A stretch of 64,000 nucleotides of DNA from Filimonas sp. (GCA_017306865.1 JAFKHH010000013.1:558001-622000), one strand, 5' to 3'. Positions 7,670 to 17,263 are shown, numbered from the stretch's first letter. Notes: a model not told the origin generated them from the sequence alone. A program made the numbers and translations.

Positions 7670-10051
7670 ATGTTTAAAAACTATCTGAAAGTTGCCCTAC
7701 GCAATCTCCGCAAAAACAAAAGCATTTCGCTGATCAACATTGTTGGCCTGTCTGTAGGTATGGCGGTTGCATTGCTGATCGGCTTGTGGATATGGGATGA
7801 AGTGTCGTACGATAAATATCACCAGCATTACGATCGTATTGCACAGGTAAGACAAAACCAAACATTCAATGGAGAAATTAGTACAGGGCAGGCAATACCA
7901 GTACCCCTCGGCGAGGAGCTTCGCAAAACATATGGTAGTGATTTTAAACACATCGTACTTTCTTCATGGACATGGAACCATATTTTAACTGTAGGCGATA
8001 AGAAGATCAAATTTACCGGAAACTATATGGAGCCTGAAGCGCCTGAAATGCTCACGCTGAATATGGTGAAAGGCGCACGGAATGGTTTGAAAGATCAATC
8101 GTCTATCCTGTTGGCTGCAAGTGTTGCAAAAGCACTATTCGGCAATGAAGATCCAATGAACAAAACTGTACTTGTAGATAATAAGGACAATTTTAAAGTA
8201 ACAGGGGTGTATGAAGACCTGCCGTACAATACTTCGCTTAATGAGTTATTGTTCATCCTTCCATGGAGTTATTATATGACGCAGCAAAACCCTAATATAA
8301 ATTTGCATTGGGGTAATAATTCATTCCAGCTATATGTACAGGTGAATGATAATGCAGATATGCAAAAAGTATCTCAACGTATAAGGGATGCAAAATATAA
8401 TAGAGTAGATGCAGACACAAAAGCGTTCAATCCCCGCATATTTTTACAACCCATGAGTGACTGGCACTTGCGTAGTGAGTATAAAAATGGTGTTTTAGTA
8501 GGCGGACGCATACAGTATGTATGGCTGTTTGGTATCATAGGTATCTTTGTGCTGCTGCTCGCCTGTATCAATTTTATGAACCTTAGTACCGCGCGTAGTG
8601 AGCAACGTGCGAAAGAAGTTGGCATACGTAAAGCAGTAGGTTCACTCCGTGGTGATATTATCAGGCAGTTTTTTATAGAATCTATATTAATGGCATTGTT
8701 TGCATTTGTATTTGCACTGGTACTTGCCAGGCTGATATTGCCATTCTTCAATAGTGTAGCAGATAAGCGTACAGATTTCTTATGGACCAATCCTGTGTTC
8801 TGGCTGATAGGCATAGGGTTTACACTATTCACAGGTTTGGTAGCAGGTAGCTATCCAGCCTTGTATCTATCCTCTTTTCAGCCGGTAAAAGTATTGAAGG
8901 GGACCTTTAAAGCGGGTCGTTTTGCCGCATTGCCCCGTAAGGTTTTAGTGGTGTTACAGTTCTCCGTTTCTATCATCCTTATCATAGGGACAATTGTAGT
9001 GTTCAAGCAAATACAATTTGCAAAAGACAGGCCGGTAGGTTATAACAGGAACGGGTTGCTTTACCTGCCTGTTGCAACGGAAGACCTGCATAAGAATTTT
9101 GCTCCTTTCAAAAACGACCTCATTGCTTCCGGAGTGGTTTCCAACATGGCAGAGTCCTCCAGCAACCCGACAGAAGTAACCAGCAATAACAGTGGTTTTC
9201 AGTGGCCTGGCAAACCACCCGGCATGACAGATGATTTTGCAACCATCCGTATAACGCCCGAATATGGCAATACAATTGGCTGGCAGTTTGTAGGCGGCCG
9301 TGATTTTTACGCAGAAGATATCTCTGATTCCAACTCCGTTGTGCTCAACGAAAAAGCGGTGAAATATATGGGATTGAAAAACCCGGTCGGACAAGCATTC
9401 ATGTGGGATAACGAGAAGATAACCGTTATAGGAGTGGTGAAAGATATGGTGATGCAATCGCCTTACGAGCCTGTAAAGCAAACCATCTTTTACATGAATC
9501 CTAAAAGGAGTGGTGGTAATATGCTTGTGCGGGTAAATCCGAATGTAAGCATGGCGGAAGCGCTGTCTAAGATAGAAGCAATCTGTAAAAAGTATTCTCC
9601 TGCAGAACCCTTCTCCTACAAATTTGTAGATGATCAATATAGCAAGAAGTTTGGGGATGAAGAGCGCATCGGTAAGCTAGCCAGCTTCTTTGCCATTCTT
9701 GCAGTCTTTATTAGTTGCCTTGGCCTGTTTGGTATGGCAACATTCATGGCAGAGCAGCGCACCAAAGAGATTGGTGTGCGTAAAGTACTCGGTGCATCTG
9801 TATTTAACCTGTGGGGATTGCTCTCCAAAGACTTTGTAATACTAGTGATCGTTGCTACGCTCATTGCCATACCATTGTCATACTATCTTATGCACAATTG
9901 GCTTCAGCATTACACATATCGTTCTGGCTTAGCGTGGTGGATCTTTGCCCTTACTGCGTTTGGCGCTATGCTCATCACATTATTAACCGTTAGCTACCAA
10001 AGTATCAAAGCCGCGTTGATGAATCCCGTAAAGAGCTTGAGGACGGAGTAA
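7670..10051 (+). CDS. ABC transporter permease, MacB/FtsX type
   Basis: This 793-residue inner-membrane protein fits the large Bacteroidota family with two FtsX units. An N-terminal membrane helix (about residues 20-43) is followed by a MacB periplasmic core domain (about 50-245) and a first FtsX block of three helices (about 285-420, with STARSEQRAKEVGIRKAVGS). A second periplasmic part leads to the C-terminal FtsX block (about 670-790, with EQRTKEIGVRKVLGAS). Such proteins usually work with a separate LolD/MacB-type ATPase in export of lipoproteins, peptides or drugs. No ATPase gene is adjacent, so the partner must be elsewhere. The substrate is unknown. Confidence 0.9.
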   Translation: MFKNYLKVALRNLRKNKSISLINIVGLSVGMAVALLIGLWIWDEVSYDKYHQHYDRIAQVRQNQTFNGEISTGQAIPVPLGEELRKTYGSDFKHIVLSSWTWNHILTVGDKKIKFTGNYMEPEAPEMLTLNMVKGARNGLKDQSSILLAASVAKALFGNEDPMNKTVLVDNKDNFKVTGVYEDLPYNTSLNELLFILPWSYYMTQQNPNINLHWGNNSFQLYVQVNDNADMQKVSQRIRDAKYNRVDADTKAFNPRIFLQPMSDWHLRSEYKNGVLVGGRIQYVWLFGIIGIFVLLLACINFMNLSTARSEQRAKEVGIRKAVGSLRGDIIRQFFIESILMALFAFVFALVLARLILPFFNSVADKRTDFLWTNPVFWLIGIGFTLFTGLVAGSYPALYLSSFQPVKVLKGTFKAGRFAALPRKVLVVLQFSVSIILIIGTIVVFKQIQFAKDRPVGYNRNGLLYLPVATEDLHKNFAPFKNDLIASGVVSNMAESSSNPTEVTSNNSGFQWPGKPPGMTDDFATIRITPEYGNTIGWQFVGGRDFYAEDISDSNSVVLNEKAVKYMGLKNPVGQAFMWDNEKITVIGVVKDMVMQSPYEPVKQTIFYMNPKRSGGNMLVRVNPNVSMAEALSKIEAICKKYSPAEPFSYKFVDDQYSKKFGDEERIGKLASFFAILAVFISCLGLFGMATFMAEQRTKEIGVRKVLGASVFNLWGLLSKDFVILVIVATLIAIPLSYYLMHNWLQHYTYRSGLAWWIFALTAFGAMLITLLTVSYQSIKAALMNPVKSLRTE

Positions 10052-10164
10052 ATGGTTTAATGGTTGCATGGTTATATTGTTAATAGAAATGCCATATCTG
10101 ACAGATATGGCATTTCTGCATTTATAGCAATTAAACAATATAACCATGCAACCATTAAACCATT
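10051..10164. repeat. 8-nt-unit hairpin A1 between convergent genes
   Basis: Two perfect 31-bp arms (10051-10081 and 10134-10164) are each built of 8-nt units of consensus NNATKGYT (for example GCATGGTT, ATATTGTT). Between them lies a second perfect palindrome (10086-10118, arm AGAAATGCCATATCTG). The left arm begins on the stop codon of the permease gene and the right arm reaches into the stop of the convergent gene, so the structure could end transcription from both sides. Confidence 0.85.
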
Positions 10165-10996
10165 ACTTCCCCAACCACAACAACCCATTCAATATAAAAT
10201 TGCTTTCCCATTTGCTGCTAAACGTAGAAGATAATGATTGGTTTGTTTTGCCATAGTCCATATCATTATGCCCCATATTGATGTACACCATTTTGTAATG
10301 CTTGTTTTTCCAGGCAACAGGGTAGTAGCCGCTATGCCATATTTCATGCTGTTTAGGGCCGGTGCCTAAAGGGAAACTCACGGGGTTAATAGATAGTAAA
10401 ATATCTATATCAGGGTTTGCCTTCAGGTCGCCACTCCACCTGTACCATTCATTAGGTGCAGCAGAAAAAGTATCAGGCATATTTTTCGTAAACGCATACT
10501 TTTTATTCTCCACCGTCAGCACTGCTGACGTAGGACGCCATGTATTACTGCCATATTGGTCAGAACCCAGGAATGTTTTATGATACCAGTCCCAGTTTTG
10601 TGGATAGGCTGAAGGGGTTAAGGCAAACGCAGAGAAGTGAAACCCCATCCAGGCGCCACCCTTTTCCATGTATTGCTGAAACGCAACACGCTGCAAAGAA
10701 TCCTCCGGCCTCGTATCCAGGAACAATACAACCTTGTATTTAGCAAGAAAACCAGGGTTCATATTGCTCCAGTCATTCGTAGAGTCATACGTAAAATGAT
10801 GCTCCTGTGCCATCTGGCTAAACCATTTGTTCGCCTCATGTACAAAACTGATATGTGCCAGGTCACTCTTGGCAGTATAGAAACCAATAACGCTGAACTT
10901 AGATTTATTCTTTTGTGCTAAAACAGGGGAGTGGCAGAGCGCCAGCAAGCAGGCACAAACGATTGCCCAAAACGAAATACTTTTTTTCAATGGCAT
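10163..10996 (-). CDS. Secreted ThuA-domain protein
   Basis: This protein of 277 residues from the chosen ATG at 10996 starts MPLKKSISFWAIVCACLL and has a clear signal peptide cleaved near VLAQ. A further in-frame start 36 bp upstream would only add a non-signal extension. The body matches the ThuA family, a class I glutamine-amidotransferase-like fold (VIGFYTAKSDLAHISFVHEA, VVLFLDTRPED, GGAWMGFHFSA, YINMGHNDMDYG). ThuA-like proteins are linked to trehalose or other sugar use, but their enzymatic function is poorly known. It is a single gene here, probably periplasmic. Confidence 0.85.
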   Translation of the reverse strand: MPLKKSISFWAIVCACLLALCHSPVLAQKNKSKFSVIGFYTAKSDLAHISFVHEANKWFSQMAQEHHFTYDSTNDWSNMNPGFLAKYKVVLFLDTRPEDSLQRVAFQQYMEKGGAWMGFHFSAFALTPSAYPQNWDWYHKTFLGSDQYGSNTWRPTSAVLTVENKKYAFTKNMPDTFSAAPNEWYRWSGDLKANPDIDILLSINPVSFPLGTGPKQHEIWHSGYYPVAWKNKHYKMVYINMGHNDMDYGKTNQSLSSTFSSKWESNFILNGLLWLGK

Positions 10997-11115
10997 ACAA
11001 ATAGTTTGGTTGTGAGTAATAATTCTGATCAACCAATATTACTGCATTTTGGATGCAGGGAATATGCTTTACTATTATAATATGTTGCTGACGTAGGGAT
11101 GAAGTAGCGGGTAAG

Positions 11116-11203
11116 AAGATTTGAGATTTGAAATTTTAGATTTGAAATGAGGGCGTTTCAAATCTAAAACCATCTCAAATGTGTAATCTCAAATCTCAAA
11201 TCA
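11116..11203. repeat. 7-nt-unit array (ATTTRAR) with hairpin
   Basis: Units of seven bases (ATTTGAG, ATTTGAA, ATTTTAG) run to 11147 and then continue in inverted orientation. The perfect 14-bp stem TTTTAGATTTGAAA (11134-11147) pairs with 11156-11169. It sits between two minus-strand genes, 7 bp past the stop of the methyltransferase gene. Confidence 0.75.
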
Positions 11204-11209
11204 ATATAG

Positions 11210-11956
11210 TTATCTCGGTGTTTTCTTTGCCACAATGATCATTCTTGGAGATTTACGCACATCATAGTGCCCCAGTTGATAATCACCATACACATCCTGC
11301 ACCTGCATATATTGGTAAGACAGCATATCTGTAAAATCACCCAGGGAAAACTTAGCCACCTTCTCACGGAAAAAATAAGGCAATGTTTTACCATCCACCT
11401 CTATCTGTATCTGTTTGTAAAAGTGATCCTCATCATCCCAGCGCGTAATGTTAAACGTAACATCATCTATCTTCTTCTGTTCACTCTTTACCAGGTGATC
11501 CTCGGCATAATGTACGTTTAGGTAATCTATGATAAACAAACCATCCTTATTCAGGCTATGAGCAATAGTACGGATCGCATTATCATGCTCACGCTGCGTT
11601 TTAAAATAGCCAAAACTTGTAAAAAAATTGAACGCATAGTCAAAATAATTCACACGAAAAGGCAAACGCATATCATGCTGATAGAAATGCAGCTTATCCG
11701 CTTCAAACTTTTTGGCTTCCTCTATAGAATCATGTGCCAGGTCTATCCCCGTTACATCAAACCCCATTTCATACAGCGCCCTGCTATGCCGGCCTTTGCC
11801 ACAAGCCACATCCAGCATCTTGCTGGAAGGCGATGGGTTCAGTGAGTGGATCAGCTTACCTATAAATTTAAACGCCTCACTCTCATCCCTGTTGTTGTAA
11901 AGGATATGATAATAAGGGGAATTGAACCAGTTTTCGTACCACGGCTTCTCTTGCAT
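11210..11956 (-). CDS. Class I SAM-dependent methyltransferase
   Basis: This 248-residue protein, from the ATG at 11956 (MQEKPWYENWF), has the glycine-rich SAM-binding motif MLDVACGKGRHS at about residues 42-53 (Rossmann motif I), GIDLAHDSI as motif II, and FNFFTSFGYF in the region that follows. The start upstream at 12004 would add residues unlike the family. The substrate is unknown; a small molecule is more likely than DNA or rRNA, given the compact domain without an extra recognition module. It is divergent from glmM, 165 bp away. Confidence 0.85.
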   Translation of the reverse strand: MQEKPWYENWFNSPYYHILYNNRDESEAFKFIGKLIHSLNPSPSSKMLDVACGKGRHSRALYEMGFDVTGIDLAHDSIEEAKKFEADKLHFYQHDMRLPFRVNYFDYAFNFFTSFGYFKTQREHDNAIRTIAHSLNKDGLFIIDYLNVHYAEDHLVKSEQKKIDDVTFNITRWDDEDHFYKQIQIEVDGKTLPYFFREKVAKFSLGDFTDMLSYQYMQVQDVYGDYQLGHYDVRKSPRMIIVAKKTPR

Positions 11957-12085
11957 AATTGGCAAATATCTGCAAATGTATTGCCAGAAGCGGCAATTCA
12001 GCATACAGTAAAAAAATAATCTTCATATAACCCGCTTTTTAGCATATCGGTGTGAAATCTCACGGCATTTTTTGATTTTTTCCAG

Positions 12086-12093
12086 TATGTTTG
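12086..12093 (+). promoter_or_regulatory. TAnnTTTG promoter box before glmM
   Basis: TATGTTTG matches the Bacteroidota -7 element TAnnTTTG and lies 28 bp before the glmM start codon. Confidence 0.6.
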
Positions 12094-12121
12094 TCCGTAC
12101 GAAACACTAGCAAAGTAACTT

Positions 12122-13504
12122 ATGTCTTTAATTAAAAGTATATCCGGCATCAGGGGAACTATTGGCGGAAAACCGGGAGAAACACTCAGTCCATTGGATG
12201 TAGTAAAATTCACCGCTGCTTACGGAACCTGGTTAATGGAGCAGAACCCTTCTAACAAAAAAGTAGTCATAGGCCGCGACGGCAGGATCAGTGGAGAAAT
12301 GGTACAACGACTTGTTATCAGCACACTAAATGCATTAGGTATCGACGTTGTAGACCTTGACCTCAGCACCACACCCACAGTAGAAATGGCGGTTAAATTT
12401 GAGAATGCCGCAGGCGGTATTATCCTCACAGCCAGCCACAATCCAAAAGAGTGGAACGCCCTTAAATTACTTAACCACGAAGGTGAGTTTATCAGTGCAG
12501 CAGACGGCGCTAAAGTATTAGAGCTGGCAGCCAATGAAGATTTCAATTTCGCCAACGTAGATAAGCTTGGTACTTATACACGCAACGAAACATTGCTGGA
12601 TAAGCACATTGAAGCAGTGCTCAACTATCCACTCGTAGACGTAGCTGCAATTAAAAAACGCAAGTTTAAAATTGTTATAGATGCTATCAACAGCACAGGC
12701 GCCATTGCAGTACCTGCATTGTTGAAAGCTTTGGGTGTAAAAGATGTAATAGTGTTAAACGAAGAAGTGAACGGCAAGTTTGCACACAACCCGGAGCCAT
12801 TGCCCCAGCACCTAACGCAGCTATGCAATGAGGTAGACAGGCAGCAGGCAGACTTAGGCATTGCCGTAGACCCGGATGTAGACCGCCTTTGCTTCGTTTG
12901 TGAAGATGGTTCTTTGTTTGGAGAAGAATATACGCTTGTAGCCGTTGCGGATTATATACTGCAGCATAGGAAAGGAAACACCGTAAGCAACATGTCTTCC
13001 ACACGTGCATTGAAAGATATAACCCTTAAGCATGGTGGCGAGTATTTTCCAAGCGCAGTAGGAGAGGTGAATGTAGTAACCAAAATGAAAGCAGTAAATG
13101 CAGTAATAGGTGGTGAGGGTAACGGTGGTATCATTGTACCAGATCTGCATTATGGCCGCGATGCACTTATCGGTATTGCATTGTTCCTGACATACCTGGC
13201 GCAGTCTAAGAAAAGCGCTAAACAATTGCGCGGATCTTACCCTGACTACTTTATGAGCAAAAACAAGATCGAGTTGAAAAACGGTTTTGACATTAACAAG
13301 ATCTTTGAACATATCAGTGAAAAATATAAACACAACCCGATCAATAAAGAAGACGGTTTAAAAATAGAATTTGATAACGATTGGGTACACCTGCGCACCA
13401 GCAATACAGAACCTATTATCCGCATCTACTCTGAAAGTAATTTCGAAACTACAGCAGACAACATTGCGAGAAGGATCATGCAGGATATAAGAGAAAGCAT
13501 GTAA
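12122..13504 (+). CDS. glmM: Phosphoglucosamine mutase
   Basis: This 460-residue enzyme converts glucosamine-6-phosphate to glucosamine-1-phosphate for peptidoglycan and lipopolysaccharide precursors. It shows the four phosphohexomutase signatures: the active-site phosphoserine loop TASHNPKEWN (about residue 103), the metal-binding loop DPDVDRL (about 251), the sugar-binding loop GGEGNGG (about 333), and the phosphate-binding loop RTSNTEPIIR (about 426). Length is in the normal range for Bacteroidota GlmM. GlmM rather than phosphomannomutase is preferred from the RTSNTEP pattern and the start SLIKSISGIRGTIGG. Confidence 0.9.
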   Translation: MSLIKSISGIRGTIGGKPGETLSPLDVVKFTAAYGTWLMEQNPSNKKVVIGRDGRISGEMVQRLVISTLNALGIDVVDLDLSTTPTVEMAVKFENAAGGIILTASHNPKEWNALKLLNHEGEFISAADGAKVLELAANEDFNFANVDKLGTYTRNETLLDKHIEAVLNYPLVDVAAIKKRKFKIVIDAINSTGAIAVPALLKALGVKDVIVLNEEVNGKFAHNPEPLPQHLTQLCNEVDRQQADLGIAVDPDVDRLCFVCEDGSLFGEEYTLVAVADYILQHRKGNTVSNMSSTRALKDITLKHGGEYFPSAVGEVNVVTKMKAVNAVIGGEGNGGIIVPDLHYGRDALIGIALFLTYLAQSKKSAKQLRGSYPDYFMSKNKIELKNGFDINKIFEHISEKYKHNPINKEDGLKIEFDNDWVHLRTSNTEPIIRIYSESNFETTADNIARRIMQDIRESM

Positions 13505-13507
13505 GCA

Positions 13508-13884
13508 ATGTATGATGGTAGATGTATGATGTAAAGTATTAGAGAGGCTCACAAGTGTGAGTCTCTTTTCGTTTAAGGTAGTATGGATATTGTCCGGGCA
13601 TTTGTATCTCAGCGCATCGCCTGTTGCGTCGCACACTTGTACAGTAAGTTCTTTATTTATCTTTCATTTATCATTTACTATGCTGTTCGACATGCGCTGT
13701 GTTAACATGTCGAATAGCATTGGAGCATGTGTTTCACAAATCCTGACAGGTCTTTAAGACCTGTCAGGATTCTGTATAGGGCTAAATATTTCCTCGATTT
13801 ACGCTACGCTAACATATCGAGCAGTGCTGGGGCATGTCTGGCAGTTAGCGAATCACATTACATCGTACATCTAACATCATACAT
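13508..13884. repeat. Nested inverted-repeat block downstream of glmM
   Basis: The gap from 13505 to 14044 has no gene. It holds a 377-bp unit whose ends are 25-bp inverted repeats with 23 matches (13508-13532 and 13860-13884). Inside are a TTCGACATG-type hairpin (13681-13719), the palindrome at 13740-13770 and a diverged TTCGACATG-type relative (about 13793-13824). Confidence 0.7.
13740..13770. repeat. GGTCTT palindrome D1
   Basis: The arm ATCCTGACAGGTCTT (13740-13754) pairs perfectly with 13756-13770 around one central base. It is one of six copies in the window. Confidence 0.85.
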
Positions 13885-13998
13885 CCCCATTACTCTACAA
13901 ACCCTATAAACTTTATAAACTATTGACTATAAGCTAGATAGTTATAGTAAAATCCCTCACATTTGGTTGTTTTGCATTTCTACATCACAGAGATTGAT

Positions 13999-14006
13999 TA
14001 TTTTTG
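13999..14006 (+). promoter_or_regulatory. TAnnTTTG promoter box before the cysteine desulfurase
   Basis: TATTTTTG matches the Bacteroidota -7 consensus 38 bp before the chosen ATG at 14045. This position supports that start over the longer reading frame, which opens upstream of the box. Confidence 0.6.
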
Positions 14007-14044
14007 CGCTTTCTCAGAAACAAGAGTGGAAAAGACTTTACGCC

Positions 14045-15172
14045 ATGAACAGAATTTATCTTGATAATGCAGCTACAACTCCCTTAGATTCAGTGGTTTT
14101 GGAAGCAATGATGCCTTATTTGACAACCAACTTCGGTAATCCGTCCTCCATCTATAGCTACGGCAGGGAAAGCCGCCTGGCCATAGAAAACGCCCGAAAG
14201 TTTGTTGCCAAAACACTAAACGCGCATCCGGCAGAGATCTTTTTCACCAGCGGCGGTACGGAAAGCAGCAATACAGCTATCACAGCAGCCGTGCGTGACC
14301 TCGGTTGTAAACACATTATTTCTTCTTCTATAGAGCATCATGCTACATTACATACAGTAGAGCATTTACACCATACAGGCGAAGCCGCATTGAGCTATGT
14401 AAAACTGTTGCCAAACGGTCACGTAGACATGGAAGACCTAGAGCGTTTGCTGGCAGAAAGCAGCGAGAAAAGTCTCGTTACACTCATGCACGCAAACAAC
14501 GAAGTTGGTAATATGCTGGACATCTTTGCGGTGGGTGAACTGTGTAAATTATACGGAGCCATCTTCCACAGCGATACTGTTCAGACAGTAGGACATTTTC
14601 CTTTTGATCTTCGCAATACGCCCGTACATTTTATTACAGGTGCAGGACATAAATTTCATGGCCCTAAAGGCGTAGGTATCTTATACATCAACGAGAACGT
14701 AAAGATCACACCGTTTGTGCATGGCGGTTCGCAAGAGCGTAACATGCGGGCAGGTACAGAAAACCTCTACGGTATTGTAGGCTTTGCAAAAGCTCTTGAA
14801 TTAGCCAGCGCAGACCACGAAAAAGACAGCGCCTACATCAAATCACTGAAAGTGTATATGATGGAGCAGCTCAAAAAACACATTAAAGGTGTCGCGTTCA
14901 ACGGCGATCCTTTGGGACGCAGCTTATACACCGTACTGAGCGTAAGCTTCCCTAAAACGGAGAAAAGCGAGATGATCCTCTTCAATCTCGATATTAATAA
15001 TATCTGTGCATCTGGCGGTAGCGCCTGCACCAGCGGCGCCGATGCCGGCAGCCACGTAATACGCGCTATCAACAATAATCCTAACCAGGTTACAGTACGC
15101 TTCTCCTTCAGCAAACACAACACGCAGCAGGAAATTGATGCAGTAGTTGCTAAGTTGCAGGAACTGATTTAG
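14045..15172 (+). CDS. Cysteine desulfurase (NifS/IscS family)
   Basis: This 375-residue PLP enzyme removes sulfur from cysteine for Fe-S clusters and thiolated cofactors. It begins MNRIYLDNAATTPLDSVV, the usual family start. Other landmarks are EHHATLH (the His near the PLP ring), HSDTVQTVGHFPFD, the PLP lysine in GAGHKFHGPKG, and the catalytic Cys in ASGGSACTSG. The upstream extension of the frame (from 13967) is left out because it crosses the promoter box. IscS and NifS cannot be told apart here because no iscU, nifU or suf gene is adjacent. It is followed by ispD after 17 bp. Confidence 0.92.
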   Translation: MNRIYLDNAATTPLDSVVLEAMMPYLTTNFGNPSSIYSYGRESRLAIENARKFVAKTLNAHPAEIFFTSGGTESSNTAITAAVRDLGCKHIISSSIEHHATLHTVEHLHHTGEAALSYVKLLPNGHVDMEDLERLLAESSEKSLVTLMHANNEVGNMLDIFAVGELCKLYGAIFHSDTVQTVGHFPFDLRNTPVHFITGAGHKFHGPKGVGILYINENVKITPFVHGGSQERNMRAGTENLYGIVGFAKALELASADHEKDSAYIKSLKVYMMEQLKKHIKGVAFNGDPLGRSLYTVLSVSFPKTEKSEMILFNLDINNICASGGSACTSGADAGSHVIRAINNNPNQVTVRFSFSKHNTQQEIDAVVAKLQELI

Positions 15173-15189
15173 TTTGCGGCTTATTTAGC

Positions 15190-15864
15190 ATGAAGAAAAT
15201 AGCCATCATAGTTGCAGGCGGTTCTGGTACAAGAATGGGCGCAGAAGTGCCCAAGCAATTCCTGTTGCTACAAGGCAAGCCGTTACTGTGGCACACCATG
15301 CGCGCGTTTCTGCGTGCGTATGATGATCTGCAAATTGTATTAGTACTCCCTGAAGCACATTTGCAACAAGGGCAGGAGATAGCCCATACATTACACGCTA
15401 GCGACCGTGTACAATTAGTTACAGGAGGAGAAACGCGCTTTCACTCTGTAAAAAATGGGTTACAAAAAGTAAAAGAAGCCGCAGTTGTTTTTGTACATGA
15501 TGGCGTACGCTGCATGATATCGGAAACACTTATCCGTAAATGTTACGAGCAAGCTATAGAAAAGGGGAGTGCCATACCCGCAGTTACTGCTACAGACAGT
15601 ATCCGCATTACGAATGGAGATGAACATACTGCTGCCAACCGCGATAATATCCGCATTATTCAAACACCTCAGACATTTTTAAGTCATATCTTATTACCTG
15701 CGTTTGAGCAGGCGTACACGCCGGCATTTACAGACGAAGCTACTGTTGTAGAACACAACAAACAGAAAGTATATCTCATCGACGGAGAGTACGATAACAT
15801 CAAGATCACAAGACCTGTAGATCTGATCATAGCAGAAAAAATATTGGAAGGGCGGAACCACTAA
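15190..15864 (+). CDS. ispD: 2-C-methyl-D-erythritol 4-phosphate cytidylyltransferase
   Basis: This 224-residue enzyme makes CDP-methylerythritol, the third step of the MEP isoprenoid pathway. It shows the nucleotide-binding start IIVAGGSGTRMGAEVPKQF, with the Arg and Lys of the catalytic site, then VFVHDGVRCMIS, AVTATDSIR and QTPQTF, and the end NIKITRPVDLIIAE. Length is normal (about 220-235). It probably shares a transcript with the cysteine desulfurase. Sulfur delivery and the MEP pathway meet in the Fe-S enzymes IspG and IspH, but that link is only a suggestion. Confidence 0.95.
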   Translation: MKKIAIIVAGGSGTRMGAEVPKQFLLLQGKPLLWHTMRAFLRAYDDLQIVLVLPEAHLQQGQEIAHTLHASDRVQLVTGGETRFHSVKNGLQKVKEAAVVFVHDGVRCMISETLIRKCYEQAIEKGSAIPAVTATDSIRITNGDEHTAANRDNIRIIQTPQTFLSHILLPAFEQAYTPAFTDEATVVEHNKQKVYLIDGEYDNIKITRPVDLIIAEKILEGRNH

Positions 15865-15907
15865 GGCACGAAGACAAAAAGTATCACCAAGAAATTTACG
15901 GGTTGCT

Positions 15908-16027
15908 GTTCGACATGTTAGCGCAGCGCATGTCGAACTCCAGATAAAAAGGATGTATATCCTTTTATAATACGGATTCTAAATCCGTGTTATCTTGGTT
16001 CGACATGCCCTTCGGAACATGTCGAAC
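15908..16027. repeat. Two GTTCGACATG hairpins
   Basis: GTTCGACATG at 15908-15917 pairs with 15929-15938, and again 15998-16007 pairs with 16018-16027. A small ACGGATT/AATCCGT hairpin lies between them. The same family occurs at 13681-13719 and, more diverged, at 13793-13824. Confidence 0.75.
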
Positions 16028-16077
16028 AGCGATGCAGGATTTAGGGAACAATCAACGATAAAGTAAGTCTACTAAAA

Positions 16078-16112
16078 AAGCGAGCGGTTGATGAATAGTC
16101 AACCGCTCGCTT
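16078..16112. terminator. Bidirectional terminator between ispD and the oxidoreductase
   Basis: The stem GCGAGCGGTTGA (16080-16091) pairs perfectly with 16099-16110 around a 7-nt loop. A bases precede it and two T bases follow. It lies between convergent genes. Confidence 0.75.
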
Positions 16113-16148
16113 CACTTCGTACCTTGTACTTCGTAATTAGTACTTATC

Positions 16149-17123
16149 CTAAACCAATATGCTCGTATTACTAATCTTCTCCAATATCTTATGCGCCACT
16201 TCCATAGCGAGATAGCCATCTATCTCACTTACTACAGGAGGTTTGTTCTGCACGATTGCATCAACAAAAGCTTGCAATTCTGTTTTGATCGCGTTTGTTT
16301 GTTTTACTTCCGGGTTTGCAATTGCAATTGTCTTCTTGCCGCTCGGTGTTTCCAGGTCAAAAGAAAAACTATTCTCATCGCCCGGCTGTTTCAGTTTGAT
16401 GATCTCTGTCTTCTTTTCCAGGAAATCAATACCGATGTAAGCATCCTTCTGGAACAAACGCATCTTACGCATTTTTTTCATGCTGATGCGGCTGCTGGTT
16501 AAGTTAGCTACACAACCGTTATTAAATTCGATACGCACGTTTGCAATGTCCGGTGTGTCTGTCATTACCGCAACACCGCTTGCAGAGATATGTTTTACAT
16601 CACTCTTCACCAGGCTCAATATAATATCAATATCGTGGATCATCAGGTCGAGGATCACACTCACCTCCGTACCGCGCGGGTTAAACTGTGCAAGACGATG
16701 TACCTCTATGAACATCGGGTTAAGTTGCATAGCAGCTACAGCCTGGTATGCAGGATTGAAACGCTCTACGTGGCCTACCTGCACTTTTATATTCGCCTCA
16801 CGCGCCATAGCAACTAGTTGGCGCGCTTCCTCCATTGTATTAGCCAACGGCTTTTCTACGAAAATGTGCTTGCCATTTCGGATAGCCATTTCACATAGTT
16901 CAAAATGGTGGTTAGTAGGCGCTACAATATCTACAGCGTCTACCTGTTGTAATAATTCAAGCGGATCAGTATAACGTTTCAGAGTGTATTTCGCAGCTAC
17001 CTCATTTGCGGCCTCATCATTGGGATCGTAAAAACCCACAACCTCCACATCCTCTATATCCTTCCAGTTATTCAAATGAAATTTCCCCAGATGGCCCACG
17101 CCAAAAGCCCCTATTCGTAACAT
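16149..17123 (-). CDS. Gfo/Idh/MocA-family oxidoreductase
   Basis: This 324-residue NAD(P)-dependent dehydrogenase begins MLRIGAFGVGHLGKFHLNNW from the ATG at 17123; a TTG two codons upstream is less likely. The Rossmann motif GAFGVGHLG and the family motif EKPLANTMEEA (about residue 94) are clear. The C-terminal alpha/beta domain runs from about 125 to 324 and includes HDIDIILSL, whose His/Asp are typical of the substrate pocket. Substrates are sugars, inositols or their derivatives in this family. Nothing nearby narrows it down. Confidence 0.88.
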   Translation of the reverse strand: MLRIGAFGVGHLGKFHLNNWKDIEDVEVVGFYDPNDEAANEVAAKYTLKRYTDPLELLQQVDAVDIVAPTNHHFELCEMAIRNGKHIFVEKPLANTMEEARQLVAMAREANIKVQVGHVERFNPAYQAVAAMQLNPMFIEVHRLAQFNPRGTEVSVILDLMIHDIDIILSLVKSDVKHISASGVAVMTDTPDIANVRIEFNNGCVANLTSSRISMKKMRKMRLFQKDAYIGIDFLEKKTEIIKLKQPGDENSFSFDLETPSGKKTIAIANPEVKQTNAIKTELQAFVDAIVQNKPPVVSEIDGYLAMEVAHKILEKISNTSILV

Positions 17124-17167
17124 AAACAAATGGTTAAGTTTGGGCGTAAAGATAAGTGATTAATAGC

Positions 17168-17225
17168 CCCGTTTCAAAGTTTCAAGGTTTCAGGGTTTCA
17201 AATGAAACAATTGAAACTTTGAAAC
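17168..17225. repeat. GTTTCAA array and hairpin
   Basis: Units like GGTTTCAA and AGTTTCAA repeat from 17172 to 17198 and return in inverted form up to 17225. The array occupies the divergent gap between the oxidoreductase and the HAD hydrolase. Confidence 0.65.
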
Positions 17226-17263
17226 CAAAGGACAGGACAGGTTGCCCATAAACAGTAACTACC

